57,208 nt of DNA from Roseburia sp. (GCA_023665905.1 JAMPDA010000009.1:1-57208); one strand, 5' to 3'. Shown: positions 27,945 through 39,693, counted from the first letter of the stretch. Notes: a model not told the origin generated them from the letters alone. A program made the numbers and translations.

Positions 27945-29018
27945 ATGAAATATGCGGTAATAGATTTGAGCTCCACGGGCGTGTCCGCCGTCATCGCGGA
28001 GGGCGAAAAGGAAACGGGCGTGTTCGAGGCGATATACAAAGATCGCGTCAATATAGCCGTCGCCGACTACTTTGACGGACATTCGATCTCGCGGCGCGGG
28101 ATAGAAAAGATAATAGACGCGCTCATTTCCGCGCGCTCCACCTGCAAGGCGATGGGCGCGCAGGAGTGCTACGTCATCTCCACCGCGGCGCTTCGCAATA
28201 TAGACAATATCGAGGAAGTCGCCGAAAAAATACGCATGCGCACCGGCATGGTAATAAACTATCTCGACGGCGTCACCGAGGCGTACTGCGATTTTGTTTC
28301 CAACGCCAAATATTCGGCGTACGACAGAGTTATACTTATAGATATAGGCGGAAACAGCGTCGAGCTGTGCGACTTTTCCAAGTACGACAAGGACGAAATG
28401 GTGTGCTTGGACTTCGGCCCGATAAAACTGCGCAACAAGTACGTCACAGACGTCTATCCCACCGAGGAACAGGCGAAGCAGATAAAAAAATACGTGCGGC
28501 GCAAGATAGACGACGAAAAAAGCTGCAAGGACAGGTTTTCCACGGCGGTGCTCGTAGGGTCCATAAACGACGCGATATACGCGACGTATCGCGAGTACTG
28601 CGAAAGCAAAAAGGTCAGTCCGGAGTTTGCGTACGACAAGTACAAAAAATTCACCGAGTGGCTGATGACCTCGCCCGATCGCACGCGGCTCATTATGAAG
28701 ACCGCGCCCGAAAAGATACACGTGCTGCCCATCGCGACGCTCGTCCTTAAGGAGCTTTTAAAGCGGTTCAAGCCCGATAATATAGTAATAAGCGATTGCG
28801 GCGTCAAAGAGGGATTTTTGTCGCTCGTCGCCACGGGCAGGGAGAAGGGCGTTTCCGTCGATCTTTGCGCGCCCATGCCTACGTTCGATCCCGTCGCGCA
28901 GTCGCCGGCCCAAGAAAAGCGCAAAAAATCGGACAAGTCGAGCAAGGGCAAGGCAGCGAATAAGACAGCGCCCGCCGCGGGCAAAAAGTCGCAGAAAAAG
29001 AAAAGCGCAAAAGATTGA
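27945..29018 (+). CDS. ppx: Ppx/GppA family exopolyphosphatase
   Basis: It probably removes phosphate from polyphosphate chains or acts on (p)ppGpp. The 357-residue protein has the ASKHA fold: VIDLSSTGVSAVI in the first phosphate loop, STAALRN and LIDIGGNSVEL in the second. Relative to family norms the first loop (usually D-x-G-S-N-S) reads D-L-S-S-T-G, an altered form. The C-terminus is a Lys/Ser/Ala-rich basic tail of about 45 residues. AGAGG precedes the ATG. It is followed by ppk after 59 bases, the usual pairing. Confidence 0.92.
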   Translation: MKYAVIDLSSTGVSAVIAEGEKETGVFEAIYKDRVNIAVADYFDGHSISRRGIEKIIDALISARSTCKAMGAQECYVISTAALRNIDNIEEVAEKIRMRTGMVINYLDGVTEAYCDFVSNAKYSAYDRVILIDIGGNSVELCDFSKYDKDEMVCLDFGPIKLRNKYVTDVYPTEEQAKQIKKYVRRKIDDEKSCKDRFSTAVLVGSINDAIYATYREYCESKKVSPEFAYDKYKKFTEWLMTSPDRTRLIMKTAPEKIHVLPIATLVLKELLKRFKPDNIVISDCGVKEGFLSLVATGREKGVSVDLCAPMPTFDPVAQSPAQEKRKKSDKSSKGKAANKTAPAAGKKSQKKKSAKD

Positions 29019-29077
29019 GCTCGGGCGCGGATAGGCGCGCCCGTAACACAATGTAAAAATGCCGCAACGGTGATAAA

Positions 29078-31141
29078 ATGAGTGAAAACAATTCGTTTAT
29101 AAAGGATATATACATCAACCGCGAATATTCGTGGTTGCTTTTTAACAGGCGTGTGCTCGGTCAGGCGACCGACATGTCCAATCCACTGTTGGAGCGGTGT
29201 AAATTCCTGTCCATATTTCATTCCAATCTCGACGAGTTTTTTATGGTGCGCGTGGGGAGTTTGCTCAACGATTCCAAGCTCAACGGCGCCGAAAAGGAGA
29301 ACAAGACAGGGCTTACGGCGCGCGAGCAGATAGACGGCATACTCAAGCTCGTAAGGAGCGAGTACAAAGCGGCGGACGCCGTATACTCCAAGCTGAAAAA
29401 GGAACTGTGCAAGTACGGGCTGTGCATAAAGACGGGCGGCGAGCTTTCCGACAAACAGCGTCAAAAATGCCGCGACTACTTCGAGGCGCAGATATTGCCG
29501 CTGCTTTCGCCCATGGTGCTCGACGCCAAGCACCCGATGATACGCTTCGAGAGCATGAACAGCTACATGATGTTCGAGCTGGAAAAATCGGACAGGCTGA
29601 TGTACGGCGTCATGGCGATAAGCCACAAACTTCCGCGCATCTTCAAGATAGGCGGAAGAAAAAAGACGAGCATAATAACGGTGGAGGAGCTTATACGCAC
29701 TTTCGGCGCGACCGCTTTCGACGGCTACAGGATAAAGAGCCAGGCAATGCTAAAGCTGTTGCGCAACGCCGATTTCGACGCCAATATAGACGACGCGGAT
29801 ATCGAGCGCAACTTCGACTTTTCCAAATTCCTAAAGCGCAAGGTGGAGCTTCGCGGCACGCAGGACGCGGTGCGGTTGCAGATAGACGAGGGCGCGGACA
29901 GTATCCGCTCGTTCGTCCTCAAAACGCTCGGGCTCAAAAAACAGTATTGCTTCGGCGTGCGCCACTGTTTCGACTACAAGTTTTTGATGTCGCTCGGCAA
30001 TTACATTTCGCCCGACGTTCTGTCGCTTTTGAAGTACAAGCCGGCAAAGCCGCTCGCCGCGCCCGTGCCCGTCGGCGCGTCCGTTATAGACCGCGTGCTT
30101 TCGCGCGACGTGTTTTTGGCGTATCCGTTCGAGAGCATGGATACGCTCGTCAGACTTTTGGACGAGTGTGCGGAGGACAGCCGCGTCGCGTCGATAAAAA
30201 TAACGATATACAGGCTGGACGAGCGCTCGCGCATTGTGGACGCGCTCAAAAAGGCGAGCGAAAACGGGAAAGACGTCACCGTCGTAATAGAGCTTTGCGC
30301 GCGCTTCGACGAGGAGAACAATCTGTATTTTTCGGAAGTCCTCAAGGAAGCCGGTTGTACCATTATATACGGCATGGGCAACTACAAAGTCCATTCCAAG
30401 ATAATCTCGGTGGTGCTGACGGAGGGCGACAGGTTGCGCTATATCACGCACCTCGGCACGGGCAATTACAACGAGCAGACGTCGCGGCTGTACACCGACC
30501 TCAACATATTGACGGGCGACGACGCTATAGGCAGGGACGCCGTCGCGTTTTTTAGGAACATCGCCATCTGCAACATCGATCACACCTACGAAAAACTGCT
30601 TATAGCGCCTAAAACGCTCAAAAGCGGCATCGTTTCGTACATCGAGCGCGAAACGGAAAAGGCAAAGGCAGGCAAGCCCGCGCGCATTATCGCAAAGATG
30701 AACAGCTTGACCGACAAGACGATAATCGACAAGCTTATAGCGGCGGGCAAAGCGGGCGTAAAAATAAGCCTTATAGTTCGCGGCATATGCTGCCTGCTTC
30801 CGCAGGTGTCCGGCAAGACGGACAACATCTCGGTCATAGGCATAGTCGGGCGACTGCTCGAACACTCGCGCATATACTGCTTCGGCGACGGCGACGACCG
30901 CGTTATGTTCATTTCGAGCGCCGACCTCATGACGCGCAATACCGATAAGCGCGTCGAAATAGCGACGCCCGTCCTCGACAAGACGATAGAGAACAAGATA
31001 TACGGCATGCTCGGAGTAATGCTCGCGGACAACGTAAAAGCGCGCCGACTTACCGACAAGGGCGAATACGCCGAGCAGGAAGCCGGCATAGAGCCGATAA
31101 ACAGCCAAGAGATGTTCTTAAAGGGCAAGTTCAAGCTGTAG
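29078..31141 (+). CDS. ppk: polyphosphate kinase 1
   Basis: It makes polyphosphate from ATP reversibly, at or near the membrane. The protein is 687 residues, the usual length. The N-domain starts YINREYSWLLFNRRVL, then FHSNLDEFFMVRVG. The autophosphorylated histidine region (HLGTGNYNEQTSRLYTDLN) and the second phospholipase-D-like half (KMNSLTDKTIIDKL, RGICCLLP) are intact. No strong ribosome binding site is visible. With ppx it forms a polyphosphate turnover pair directly after pfk. Confidence 0.97.
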   Translation: MSENNSFIKDIYINREYSWLLFNRRVLGQATDMSNPLLERCKFLSIFHSNLDEFFMVRVGSLLNDSKLNGAEKENKTGLTAREQIDGILKLVRSEYKAADAVYSKLKKELCKYGLCIKTGGELSDKQRQKCRDYFEAQILPLLSPMVLDAKHPMIRFESMNSYMMFELEKSDRLMYGVMAISHKLPRIFKIGGRKKTSIITVEELIRTFGATAFDGYRIKSQAMLKLLRNADFDANIDDADIERNFDFSKFLKRKVELRGTQDAVRLQIDEGADSIRSFVLKTLGLKKQYCFGVRHCFDYKFLMSLGNYISPDVLSLLKYKPAKPLAAPVPVGASVIDRVLSRDVFLAYPFESMDTLVRLLDECAEDSRVASIKITIYRLDERSRIVDALKKASENGKDVTVVIELCARFDEENNLYFSEVLKEAGCTIIYGMGNYKVHSKIISVVLTEGDRLRYITHLGTGNYNEQTSRLYTDLNILTGDDAIGRDAVAFFRNIAICNIDHTYEKLLIAPKTLKSGIVSYIERETEKAKAGKPARIIAKMNSLTDKTIIDKLIAAGKAGVKISLIVRGICCLLPQVSGKTDNISVIGIVGRLLEHSRIYCFGDGDDRVMFISSADLMTRNTDKRVEIATPVLDKTIENKIYGMLGVMLADNVKARRLTDKGEYAEQEAGIEPINSQEMFLKGKFKL

Positions 31142-31294
31142 CGCGCCGCGGCGGATGTTCGGCTGCGTATTTTCGCCGAAATAGCCCAAAACGTCAAACA
31201 CGGGATAAACTCAAATCGCACGCCACGTGGCAAATTGCGCCGTTTAACGCCGTTTGGCGGCGTGCGCGCTAAAATAATTTTGTAAAACCGATCA

Positions 31295-31323
31295 AATCAA
31301 GGCGAAAACGCTTTGATTTTTTC
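31295..31323 (+). terminator. terminator after ppk, overlapping the gyrB -35
   Basis: AATCAAGGCG (31295-31304) pairs with CGCTTTGATT (31309-31318) around AAAA, followed by TTTT. The second arm contains the TTGATT of the gyrB promoter. Confidence 0.8.
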
Positions 31324-31340
31324 GTCATTTGTGATATAAT
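31313..31340 (+). promoter_or_regulatory. gyrBA promoter
   Basis: TTGATT (31313-31318), 16-base spacer, TATAAT (31335-31340). Confidence 0.72.
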
Positions 31341-31352
31341 TACCGTGTATAA

Positions 31353-33305
<1,953 letters not shown>

Positions 33306-33320
33306 CGGGAGTGTGACAAA

Positions 33321-35870
33321 ATGGCAAAGAGAAGCATAAAATCGAATAAAAGCGGCGATCAGCCGATAAAGGACTACGTAGATAACACCAAGATCATCAC
33401 CACGCAGGTGGTGGACGAGATGAAACAGTGCTTTATAGCGTACGCTATGGCTGTCAACGTTTCGCGCGCGATACCGGATGTTCGCGACGGACTTAAGCCC
33501 GTTCACCGCCGCATTATCTACGCGATGGGCGAGCTGGGTTTGCGTTCCGACAAGCCGTACCGCAAGTGCGCGCGCGTAGTCGGCGACGTTTTGGGTAAGT
33601 ACCATCCGCACGGCGATTCTTCGGTGTACGACGCGCTCGTGCGTTTTGCGCAGGACTTTTCCATGCGCTATCCGCTCGTGGACGGACACGGAAACTTCGG
33701 ATCGGTGGACGGCGATCCGCCGGCGGCTATGCGTTACACGGAGGCGAGGCTCGCCAAGATAGCCGACGAATTGCTTCGCGACATCGACAAGGAAACGGTC
33801 GATTGGACCAACAACTTCGACGATTCGTTGCAAGAGCCCACGGTGTTGCCGTCGCGCTTCCCCAACCTGCTCGTCAACGGTTCGGACGGTATCGCCGTCG
33901 GCATGGCTACCAACATTCCGCCGCACAATCTCGGCGAGGTCATAAACGCCATCGACGCGCTCATAGAAAATCCCGATATAACGGTGGACGAACTGATGCG
34001 CTACGTGCCTGCGCCCGATTTCCCGACGGGCGGACTGATAATGGGCAGAGCCAACATCAAGCGCGCGTACAAGACGGGTCGCGGCGGCGTCGTTATGCGC
34101 GCCAAAACGGAGATAGAGGAATACCCCGTGCGCGAAGGCAGCGATCTCATGCGCCAGCGCATAGTCGTGACCGAACTGCCGTATCAGGTCAATAAGGAAA
34201 AGCTCATCGTCCAGATAGCCGACCTCGTAAAAGAAAAGCGCATCGACGGCATATCCGACATCAAAGAGGAATCGGATCGCGACGGCATGCGCATCGTCAT
34301 CGAGGTCAAGCGCGACGCGCAGGCGCAGGTCGTGCTGAATACGCTGTATAAGCACACGAATTTGCAGGTCTCGCAGGGAATAACATTCCTCGCGCTCGCC
34401 GAGGGCGAACCGAAGATACTCAACCTCAAAGAGATGCTCGTGTATTATCTCGAGCACCAGGAAGACGTCGTGGTGCGCCGCACCAAACACGACCTTGCCG
34501 CCGCGCAAGAGCGCGCGCATATCGTCGAGGGTCTTGTAAAGGCGCAGGCGAACATCGACAAGGTCATCAAAATAATCAAGCAGAGCCGCGACAACGTGGA
34601 AGCCGCCGAAAGGCTAATGGCGGAATTCTATCTGTCCGACAAGCAGGCGAACGCAATACTCGAAATGAAATTGCGCCGCTTGACGAGCTTGGAAATAGAC
34701 GCTTTGCAGGCGGAATTGCAGTCGCTTACTGACAAGATAGCCGACTACAAGAGCATACTCGCAAACCCCAAACGCGTCACGGATATCATAAGGGAAGAGC
34801 TCCAAACGGTAAAAGAGGAGTACGACACGCCGCGGCGGTCGGAGCTCGTCATCGACTACGACGAGATCGATATCGGCGATCTTATCGACCGCGAAGATGT
34901 GGTCATCTCGCTCACGCACTACGGCTATATCAAGCGTCTGCCCACTACGGAATACAAGGCGCAGCATCGCGGCGGCAAGGGCATTACCGCGCACCGCCCG
35001 AAGGAAGCGGACTTCGTGGAGCGCATGTTCGTTACATGCACTCACGACACGCTACTGTACTTCACCAATTTCGGCAGAGTGTACGCCGCAAAGGCTTACG
35101 AGGTGCCGGAAGCGGAGCGTACGGCAAGAGGCAGAGCGATAATCAACCTTTTGCAGCTCAGCGATGGCGAAAAGATAAGCGCCGTAATTCCCATCAAGGA
35201 AGATATGTACAAGGGCAACCTCGTAATGGCGACCAAGCGCGGAATGATAAAAAAGACGGCGCTTTCCGAGTTCAAGCAGATACGCAAAGTCGGCAAAGTC
35301 GCGATCAAACTCAACGAGGGCGACGAGCTTATATCCGTACAGCAGTCGGGTGGCATTGACGAGATACTCATAGCGTCGCAGTCGGGCAAGTGCATACGCT
35401 TCTCGGAGGAGAACGTGCGCTCCATGGGCAGAGATACGCAGGGCGTGCGCGCAATGCGGCTCGATCCGGACGACAACGTGGTCGATATGTCCGTCGTAAG
35501 ACCGGACTGCGACGTGCTCACCGTCAGCGAAAACGGCTTCGGCAAGCGCACCGACATAGACGAGTTCCGTTTGCAGTCGCGCGCCGGCAAGGGCATAAAA
35601 GCCGGCACATTCAACGCCAAGACGGGCAGGCTCGTCAACATGAAGCTCGTCGATCCCGAAGAAGACGTCATGGTCATTTCGGACAACGGCACGATCATAA
35701 GAATGCTCGTAAAAGAGATATCCAAGATCGGCAGAGGCTCGCAGGGCGTGCGCATGATGCGCGTCAAGAACCAGGGCTCAGTGGTCTGCGTTGCGACCGC
35801 GCCGCACCAGGAGATTATCGAGGACGAAGGCGGCGAGCCGTCAGGCGAAGGCGAACCCGCCGAAGAATAA
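33321..35870 (+). CDS. gyrA: DNA gyrase subunit A
   Basis: This is the DNA cleavage subunit. The protein is 849 residues. The quinolone-resistance region keeps a susceptible-type sequence ([13 protein letters not shown]: serine after the aspartate, and the acidic residue four positions on). The active-site tyrosine is in [10 protein letters not shown]. The C-terminal domain has the gyrase box Q-H-R-G-G-K-G, which separates GyrA from ParC, and ends in a short acidic tail. GGGAG precedes the ATG. A bidirectional-looking terminator follows. Confidence 0.98.
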   Translation: MAKRSIKSNKSGDQPIKDYVDNTKIITTQVVDEMKQCFIAYAMAVNVSRAIPDVRDGLKPVHRRIIYAMGELGLRSDKPYRKCARVVGDVLGKYHPHGDSSVYDALVRFAQDFSMRYPLVDGHGNFGSVDGDPPAAMRYTEARLAKIADELLRDIDKETVDWTNNFDDSLQEPTVLPSRFPNLLVNGSDGIAVGMATNIPPHNLGEVINAIDALIENPDITVDELMRYVPAPDFPTGGLIMGRANIKRAYKTGRGGVVMRAKTEIEEYPVREGSDLMRQRIVVTELPYQVNKEKLIVQIADLVKEKRIDGISDIKEESDRDGMRIVIEVKRDAQAQVVLNTLYKHTNLQVSQGITFLALAEGEPKILNLKEMLVYYLEHQEDVVVRRTKHDLAAAQERAHIVEGLVKAQANIDKVIKIIKQSRDNVEAAERLMAEFYLSDKQANAILEMKLRRLTSLEIDALQAELQSLTDKIADYKSILANPKRVTDIIREELQTVKEEYDTPRRSELVIDYDEIDIGDLIDREDVVISLTHYGYIKRLPTTEYKAQHRGGKGITAHRPKEADFVERMFVTCTHDTLLYFTNFGRVYAAKAYEVPEAERTARGRAIINLLQLSDGEKISAVIPIKEDMYKGNLVMATKRGMIKKTALSEFKQIRKVGKVAIKLNEGDELISVQQSGGIDEILIASQSGKCIRFSEENVRSMGRDTQGVRAMRLDPDDNVVDMSVVRPDCDVLTVSENGFGKRTDIDEFRLQSRAGKGIKAGTFNAKTGRLVNMKLVDPEEDVMVISDNGTIIRMLVKEISKIGRGSQGVRMMRVKNQGSVVCVATAPHQEIIEDEGGEPSGEGEPAEE

Positions 35871-35886
35871 TTCGAGCACAACCGAT

Positions 35887-35924
35887 AAAAGCCGCACCGA
35901 TAAATAAATCGGCGCGGCTTTTTT
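35887..35924 (+). terminator. gyrBA terminator
   Basis: AAAAGCCGCACCGAT (35887-35901) pairs with ATCGGCGCGGCTTTT (35908-35922), followed by further T. Confidence 0.9.
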
Positions 35925-36034
35925 CACGCTCTGACAAACTTTCCGTTTGCACGAACATTATAGTTGTTTTCGTACGTTATCGGCTTAGGTTGCCACCTTG
36001 CGACAAATCCCGCAAGCCCGTTTATTAATCATGT

Positions 36035-36063
36035 TTGACTTATGCTAGATTTTGTGCTAAAAT
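36035..36063 (+). promoter_or_regulatory. promoter of the AT-rich gene pair
   Basis: TTGACT (36035-36040), 17-base spacer, TAAAAT (36058-36063), inside a markedly AT-rich stretch. Confidence 0.7.
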
Positions 36064-36107
36064 TTTATATGCTCTGACTGATAAACTATTGATTTGGCGG
36101 ACAGTAT

Positions 36108-36266
36108 ATGAAAAATAAAAATTTGATTGCCTTATGGTGTTGTGTAGCAGTAAGTTTAGTGACTTCTGTCGTAACCATTATTTTACATTTTTTATCAATA
36201 GACAATGTAAAAACGGCAACAGAAATTTATAACGAATGTCTATTTAATGGAGTGCCCAACATATGA
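36108..36266 (+). CDS. small single-pass membrane protein
   Basis: This 52-residue open frame has a basic start (MKNKN), one hydrophobic segment of about 22 residues and a short polar tail. The TGA overlaps the ATG of the next gene by four bases (ATGA), a strong sign that it is real and translationally coupled. No good ribosome binding site is visible. Codon use is AT-rich, unlike the surrounding genome. It could be the small membrane partner of its neighbour; no family is recognised. Confidence 0.6.
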   Translation: MKNKNLIALWCCVAVSLVTSVVTIILHFLSIDNVKTATEIYNECLFNGVPNI

Positions 36267-36613
36267 TTAGTAACAAAAATATTAATGTAAGCAATTTATA
36301 TAAAATCTTGGAAAAAAAATATAAGTTAAAAGAAATTGTTCTTGAAAAATTATATGAATATTATCCGGAAGAGTATAATGAAGGAGCATCATTATTAGAT
36401 GTCAGCGAGGGGTATTTTCAAAATTGTGATACGGTTAAAATTTATATTGGAGATGCAACCAGTGAAAACGGTTTTTTGCCGAAGACATTAAGAAAATATA
36501 ATCTGTATATTTTACATTACGACAAAGATAAATTGACCGGTAGTTTTTATAGGTCGGAGTTTGGAGAAGATAAAGAAATAATCGATTTAATCGAGTCGTT
36601 TAAATGTAATTGA
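36263..36613 (+). CDS. AT-rich hypothetical protein
   Basis: This 116-residue, lysine- and tyrosine-rich soluble protein belongs to no recognised family. Codon use (AAA, ATT, TTA, AAT) contrasts sharply with the GC-rich neighbours, which suggests recent transfer. It begins inside the stop of the small membrane protein and is followed by a terminator-like hairpin, making a self-contained two-gene unit. A toxin/immunity-type or other accessory pair is possible, but nothing in the sequence shows it. Confidence 0.7.
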   Translation: MISNKNINVSNLYKILEKKYKLKEIVLEKLYEYYPEEYNEGASLLDVSEGYFQNCDTVKIYIGDATSENGFLPKTLRKYNLYILHYDKDKLTGSFYRSEFGEDKEIIDLIESFKCN

Positions 36614-36673
36614 TGGATTTGGCAAAAGTGTATGATGTTGTTTGTATACATTGATATGGCACACAAACATTTT

Positions 36674-36708
36674 ATAGGTCGGGTGCGAATACGCCTAACC
36701 TATTTTTT
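36674..36708 (+). terminator. terminator of the AT-rich unit
   Basis: ATAGGT (36674-36679) pairs with ACCTAT (36697-36702), with partial pairing inside, followed by TTTTTT. Confidence 0.6.
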
Positions 36709-36751
36709 GCGTTGAGAGTGCGATTGATATTTCGCAAGCGATCGACGGCGG

Positions 36752-37360
36752 CTAAATCACAGCCGGCGTGAGTATCTTTTTAATTTCGGCGTCGGAGAAG
36801 TGTTTTAAGCCGGACGCGCGCTTTAATATTTGTTCGGCACATTCGGCAGGGGAAAGCGAGTATGCGGAGCGCACCTTTTCGTCGCCGAACAGCACTTCGG
36901 GTCGGCACAGTAGCGCCGTGCCCATCATGCTCTTTTTGAAGTTAAGGCACAGATACGTTTTGTTCTGCAACGATGTGACCGCGCTGTCGTAGCCTTTTAT
37001 GCCGAGCGTTTTGCCGAGGTTGTACGACGGCGTGGGCGTGTCGCCGACGGCTTTCATGACGGAGATCTCGCGGTTGGGCATTTTGCCCTCGTCGGCGGCG
37101 GAGTCGAAGTCGTATCCGTCGCGGCGTAGCGAGCACAGATAGGGGAACACGTCGAGCGAAACGAACGTCGCCTTTTTGTTGACGAACTTGCCGTACGCGA
37201 CCGTTCTCGTGTTGACTACGGCTTCGCGAATACTCCACAGCGTATTGAAGTTCACGCCCGAAAGTTGCCACGCCGAAAACCCGTCCTCCGACCAAAACGG
37301 CAATATCCCGTATTCCCGAATGCGCGCCGACAAGTCCTCGGCGGAATAAATCTTGTCCAT
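36752..37360 (-). CDS. AlkZ-related winged-helix-like protein
   Basis: This 202-residue protein contains a WSIREAVV...AYGKFVNKKATFVSLDVFPYLCSLRRDGYDFD region that matches my memory of clostridial proteins annotated as AlkZ-related. AlkZ is a winged-helix DNA glycosylase for crosslinks; a direct repair role here is not shown. There is no ribosome binding site. The -10 box ends six bases before the ATG, so a leaderless mRNA is predicted. It is divergent from the DUF815 ATPase gene. Confidence 0.65.
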   Translation of the reverse strand: MDKIYSAEDLSARIREYGILPFWSEDGFSAWQLSGVNFNTLWSIREAVVNTRTVAYGKFVNKKATFVSLDVFPYLCSLRRDGYDFDSAADEGKMPNREISVMKAVGDTPTPSYNLGKTLGIKGYDSAVTSLQNKTYLCLNFKKSMMGTALLCRPEVLFGDEKVRSAYSLSPAECAEQILKRASGLKHFSDAEIKKILTPAVI

Positions 37361-37366
37361 AGCTAA

Positions 37367-37395
37367 AGTTTACGCAATGCGTCGGCGTTTGTCAA
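37367..37395 (-). promoter_or_regulatory. promoter abutting the AlkZ-like ATG
   Basis: On the minus strand: TTGACA (37395-37390), 17-base spacer, TAAACT (37372-37367), then six bases and ATG. Confidence 0.78.
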
Positions 37396-37460
37396 CAAAA
37401 AGCCGCAATTTTCCTCAAATATACCACAGCGCGCGGTGGGCGCGGCGCGACTTTCAACCG

Positions 37461-37489
37461 TTGACAATACGCGCCGCAAGTGGTATAAT
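37461..37489 (+). promoter_or_regulatory. consensus promoter abutting the DUF815 ATG
   Basis: TTGACA (37461-37466), 17-base spacer, TATAAT (37484-37489), then six bases and ATG at 37496. This is a perfect consensus promoter that leaves no room for a leader. Confidence 0.85.
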
Positions 37490-37495
37490 TCGGGC

Positions 37496-38656
37496 ATGTA
37501 CGATGATTTGTTTTTGCGTTACAAGGCGATATCGCTGTATCGCGCCGTCGCCGCCGAGCTTTCTCCGCTCGCGGAGCTACTCATTGCGGACAGCTCCGCG
37601 CGACGTGCGGAGCTTTGCGCCGACGTGTTTCGGCGCGTGGCGGAGAGCGGTTGCGAAACGACGGGCGAGTGGATAAACAAGCTCGTAATGGGCGACGATA
37701 ATTTTTTCAGTCGCAGTGCGGCGCGCGGCGAGCGCATTTCCGAGCGCGTAAAGTCGCAGGTCATGACCGAGCTTACGACGTTTAAGCAACTGTCGCTGTT
37801 AAGACCCGAGGACTTTGCCGACGACGCCGTGCGCGACTTTTTGCCGCGCTTTTCCTGCGGCGGATTTTCGTTCACGTTCGACAAGCTCGTCAAGTTCTAT
37901 TTTGCATCCGGCTGCGGCGCGCTCGCGTACGGAAACATATTCACGTACAAGTCCGGAATATTCAGTCCTGCGCACAGCGACGCGGTGCGGCTTTCCGACC
38001 TTGTGAATTACGCCGAAGAAAAGGCGGAGATAGTTCGGAACACAGAAAACTTTCTAAACGGACTGCCGGCGTTCCACACGCTTTTGTACGGTGACCGCGG
38101 CACGGGCAAATCCACAACCGTTCGCGCGCTCGCCTACGAGTATCGCGACAGGCTCAAGGTCATAGAGCTTGCCAAAAACGAGCTTTGCCGCCTGCCCAAA
38201 TTGCAGAACGAGCTTTACGGGCTCAAGCAGAAGTACATTCTGTTTATAGACGACCTCGGCTTCGACGAAGCGGACGGCGGCGCGGAGGATTTTAAAGTGG
38301 CGCTCGAGGGCTCGCTCGACGCGCCGAGCGGAAACGTGTTGATTTACTGCACGTCCAATCGTCGGCATTTGTTCAAGGAAACGGACAAGACGGAAATGCG
38401 CAATCGCGGCGACGAGATCCAAGCGGAGCTCGCGCTGTTCGACCGCTTCGGGCTTGTGGTGACGTACATAAGTCCGAGCAAGGACGAATTTATAGACATT
38501 CTCAAGCAGATAGTTCGCTCGCGCGGCATCAAATGGCGCGACGAATACGCGGTGCTCGCCGAGCTCGCCGCGCTTAAAAAGGGCGGAAGAACGCCGCGCG
38601 CCGCCAAGCAGATAGCGGACGTCATAGAAACCACGTACGCGGAAAGAAGGGAATAA
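37496..38656 (+). CDS. DUF815 family AAA-like ATPase
   Basis: This is a 386-residue cytoplasmic ATPase of unknown client. The N-terminal half is helical. The P-loop GDRGTGKS is at 199-206, with Walker B FIDDLGFDE and the sensor-like IYCTSNRRHL that follow. This set is the DUF815 signature. The frame is open upstream, but the conserved start and the promoter position favour 37496. Its stop overlaps the permease start by one base, so the two are co-expressed. Confidence 0.9.
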   Translation: MYDDLFLRYKAISLYRAVAAELSPLAELLIADSSARRAELCADVFRRVAESGCETTGEWINKLVMGDDNFFSRSAARGERISERVKSQVMTELTTFKQLSLLRPEDFADDAVRDFLPRFSCGGFSFTFDKLVKFYFASGCGALAYGNIFTYKSGIFSPAHSDAVRLSDLVNYAEEKAEIVRNTENFLNGLPAFHTLLYGDRGTGKSTTVRALAYEYRDRLKVIELAKNELCRLPKLQNELYGLKQKYILFIDDLGFDEADGGAEDFKVALEGSLDAPSGNVLIYCTSNRRHLFKETDKTEMRNRGDEIQAELALFDRFGLVVTYISPSKDEFIDILKQIVRSRGIKWRDEYAVLAELAALKKGGRTPRAAKQIADVIETTYAERRE

Positions 38657-39651
38657 TGGGCGACGTTTTTTTAGACGCGTTCTTGGACACGCTCAAGATC
38701 CTGCCGTTCTTGCTCTTGATGAATTTTCTGATAGAATTTCTCGAGTACAAGTCGAACGGGCTGAAAGCGAACAAAATATTAAAGGGCGGCGGCGCGCCGC
38801 TCATAGGCACGGTCGTCGGCGTTGTTCCGCAATGCGGATTTTCCGTCGTCGCGACTGAGCTGTACTGTAAGCGCAGGATAGCGCTCGGCACGCTTTTGGC
38901 GGTGTATATAGCCACTTCCGACGAAGCGTTGCCGATAATGCTGTCGAGCTATGCGGGCGTCACCAAACTGCTCCCCGTGCTGATAATAAAAATTTGTTTT
39001 GCGCTCGTCGTGGGATATGCGGTGTTCGCCGTCGAAAAAATATCCGCGCGGCGCGTTAAGAGCGCCAAAGCTATGGCGGAGCAAAGCGACGCGGAGCACG
39101 ACCATGCGGAACATCGCGAAACGGAGCATGACCGTGCGGAACATGACGATACAGAGCACGACGACGCGCAAGTGCACATACACGGCTGTCATCATCACGC
39201 GCTTGCCGAAGATCGGCAGGCGGACGCGAATACGGGCGGCGGCAAGGCGGCGCGCGTTTGGCGCGTATATCTTAAGCATCCGCTGTTGCACACAGCCACG
39301 GTCGTCGCGTACATATTTGCGGTCAACGTCATTTTGGGCATTGTTGTGTATTATATCGGCGAGGAGCGGCTCGCGGAGTTTATCGGCTCGACGGGCTATG
39401 TGCAGCCTGTGCTCGCCGCGCTCGTCGGGCTTATCCCCAACTGTGCGGCGTCGGTTGTAATCACCGAGCTGTACGTCGTCGGCGGGCTCAATCTCGGCGG
39501 CACTGTAGCAGGATTGTGCGTCGGCGCAGGAATAGGCTATGCGGTGCTCGCAAAGCAGAACAGACCTATAAAAAACACCGTCGCGGTCATCGCCGTCATG
39601 TACGTGCTTGCGGTGGCGCTCGGCATGTGCGTTACCGCCTGCGGATTTTGA
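38656..39651 (+). CDS. putative metal/arsenic permease with His-rich loop (ArsP-2/putative Mn transporter type)
   Basis: This 331-residue membrane protein has two homologous halves of about four segments each. Both carry a P-x-C motif in matching context (VVPQCGFSVVATELY near residue 60 and LIPNCAASVVITELY in the second half). A cytosolic loop (about 145-185) is packed with His, Glu and Asp, ending in HIHGCHHH, a likely metal-binding site. The pattern fits a family annotated as putative manganese transporter or arsenic efflux; the ion is not determined here. It is translationally coupled to the DUF815 ATPase. Confidence 0.85.
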   Translation: MGDVFLDAFLDTLKILPFLLLMNFLIEFLEYKSNGLKANKILKGGGAPLIGTVVGVVPQCGFSVVATELYCKRRIALGTLLAVYIATSDEALPIMLSSYAGVTKLLPVLIIKICFALVVGYAVFAVEKISARRVKSAKAMAEQSDAEHDHAEHRETEHDRAEHDDTEHDDAQVHIHGCHHHALAEDRQADANTGGGKAARVWRVYLKHPLLHTATVVAYIFAVNVILGIVVYYIGEERLAEFIGSTGYVQPVLAALVGLIPNCAASVVITELYVVGGLNLGGTVAGLCVGAGIGYAVLAKQNRPIKNTVAVIAVMYVLAVALGMCVTACGF

Positions 39652-39693
39652 GTGATACCGCATATCGCGCGCCGCGGCATTGCGCTCAACTTG

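Noticed and set aside
36614..36751. Phage or integrase remnant at the AT-rich unit
   Set aside because: No integrase, direct repeat or attachment-site pair could be found at the edges by eye.
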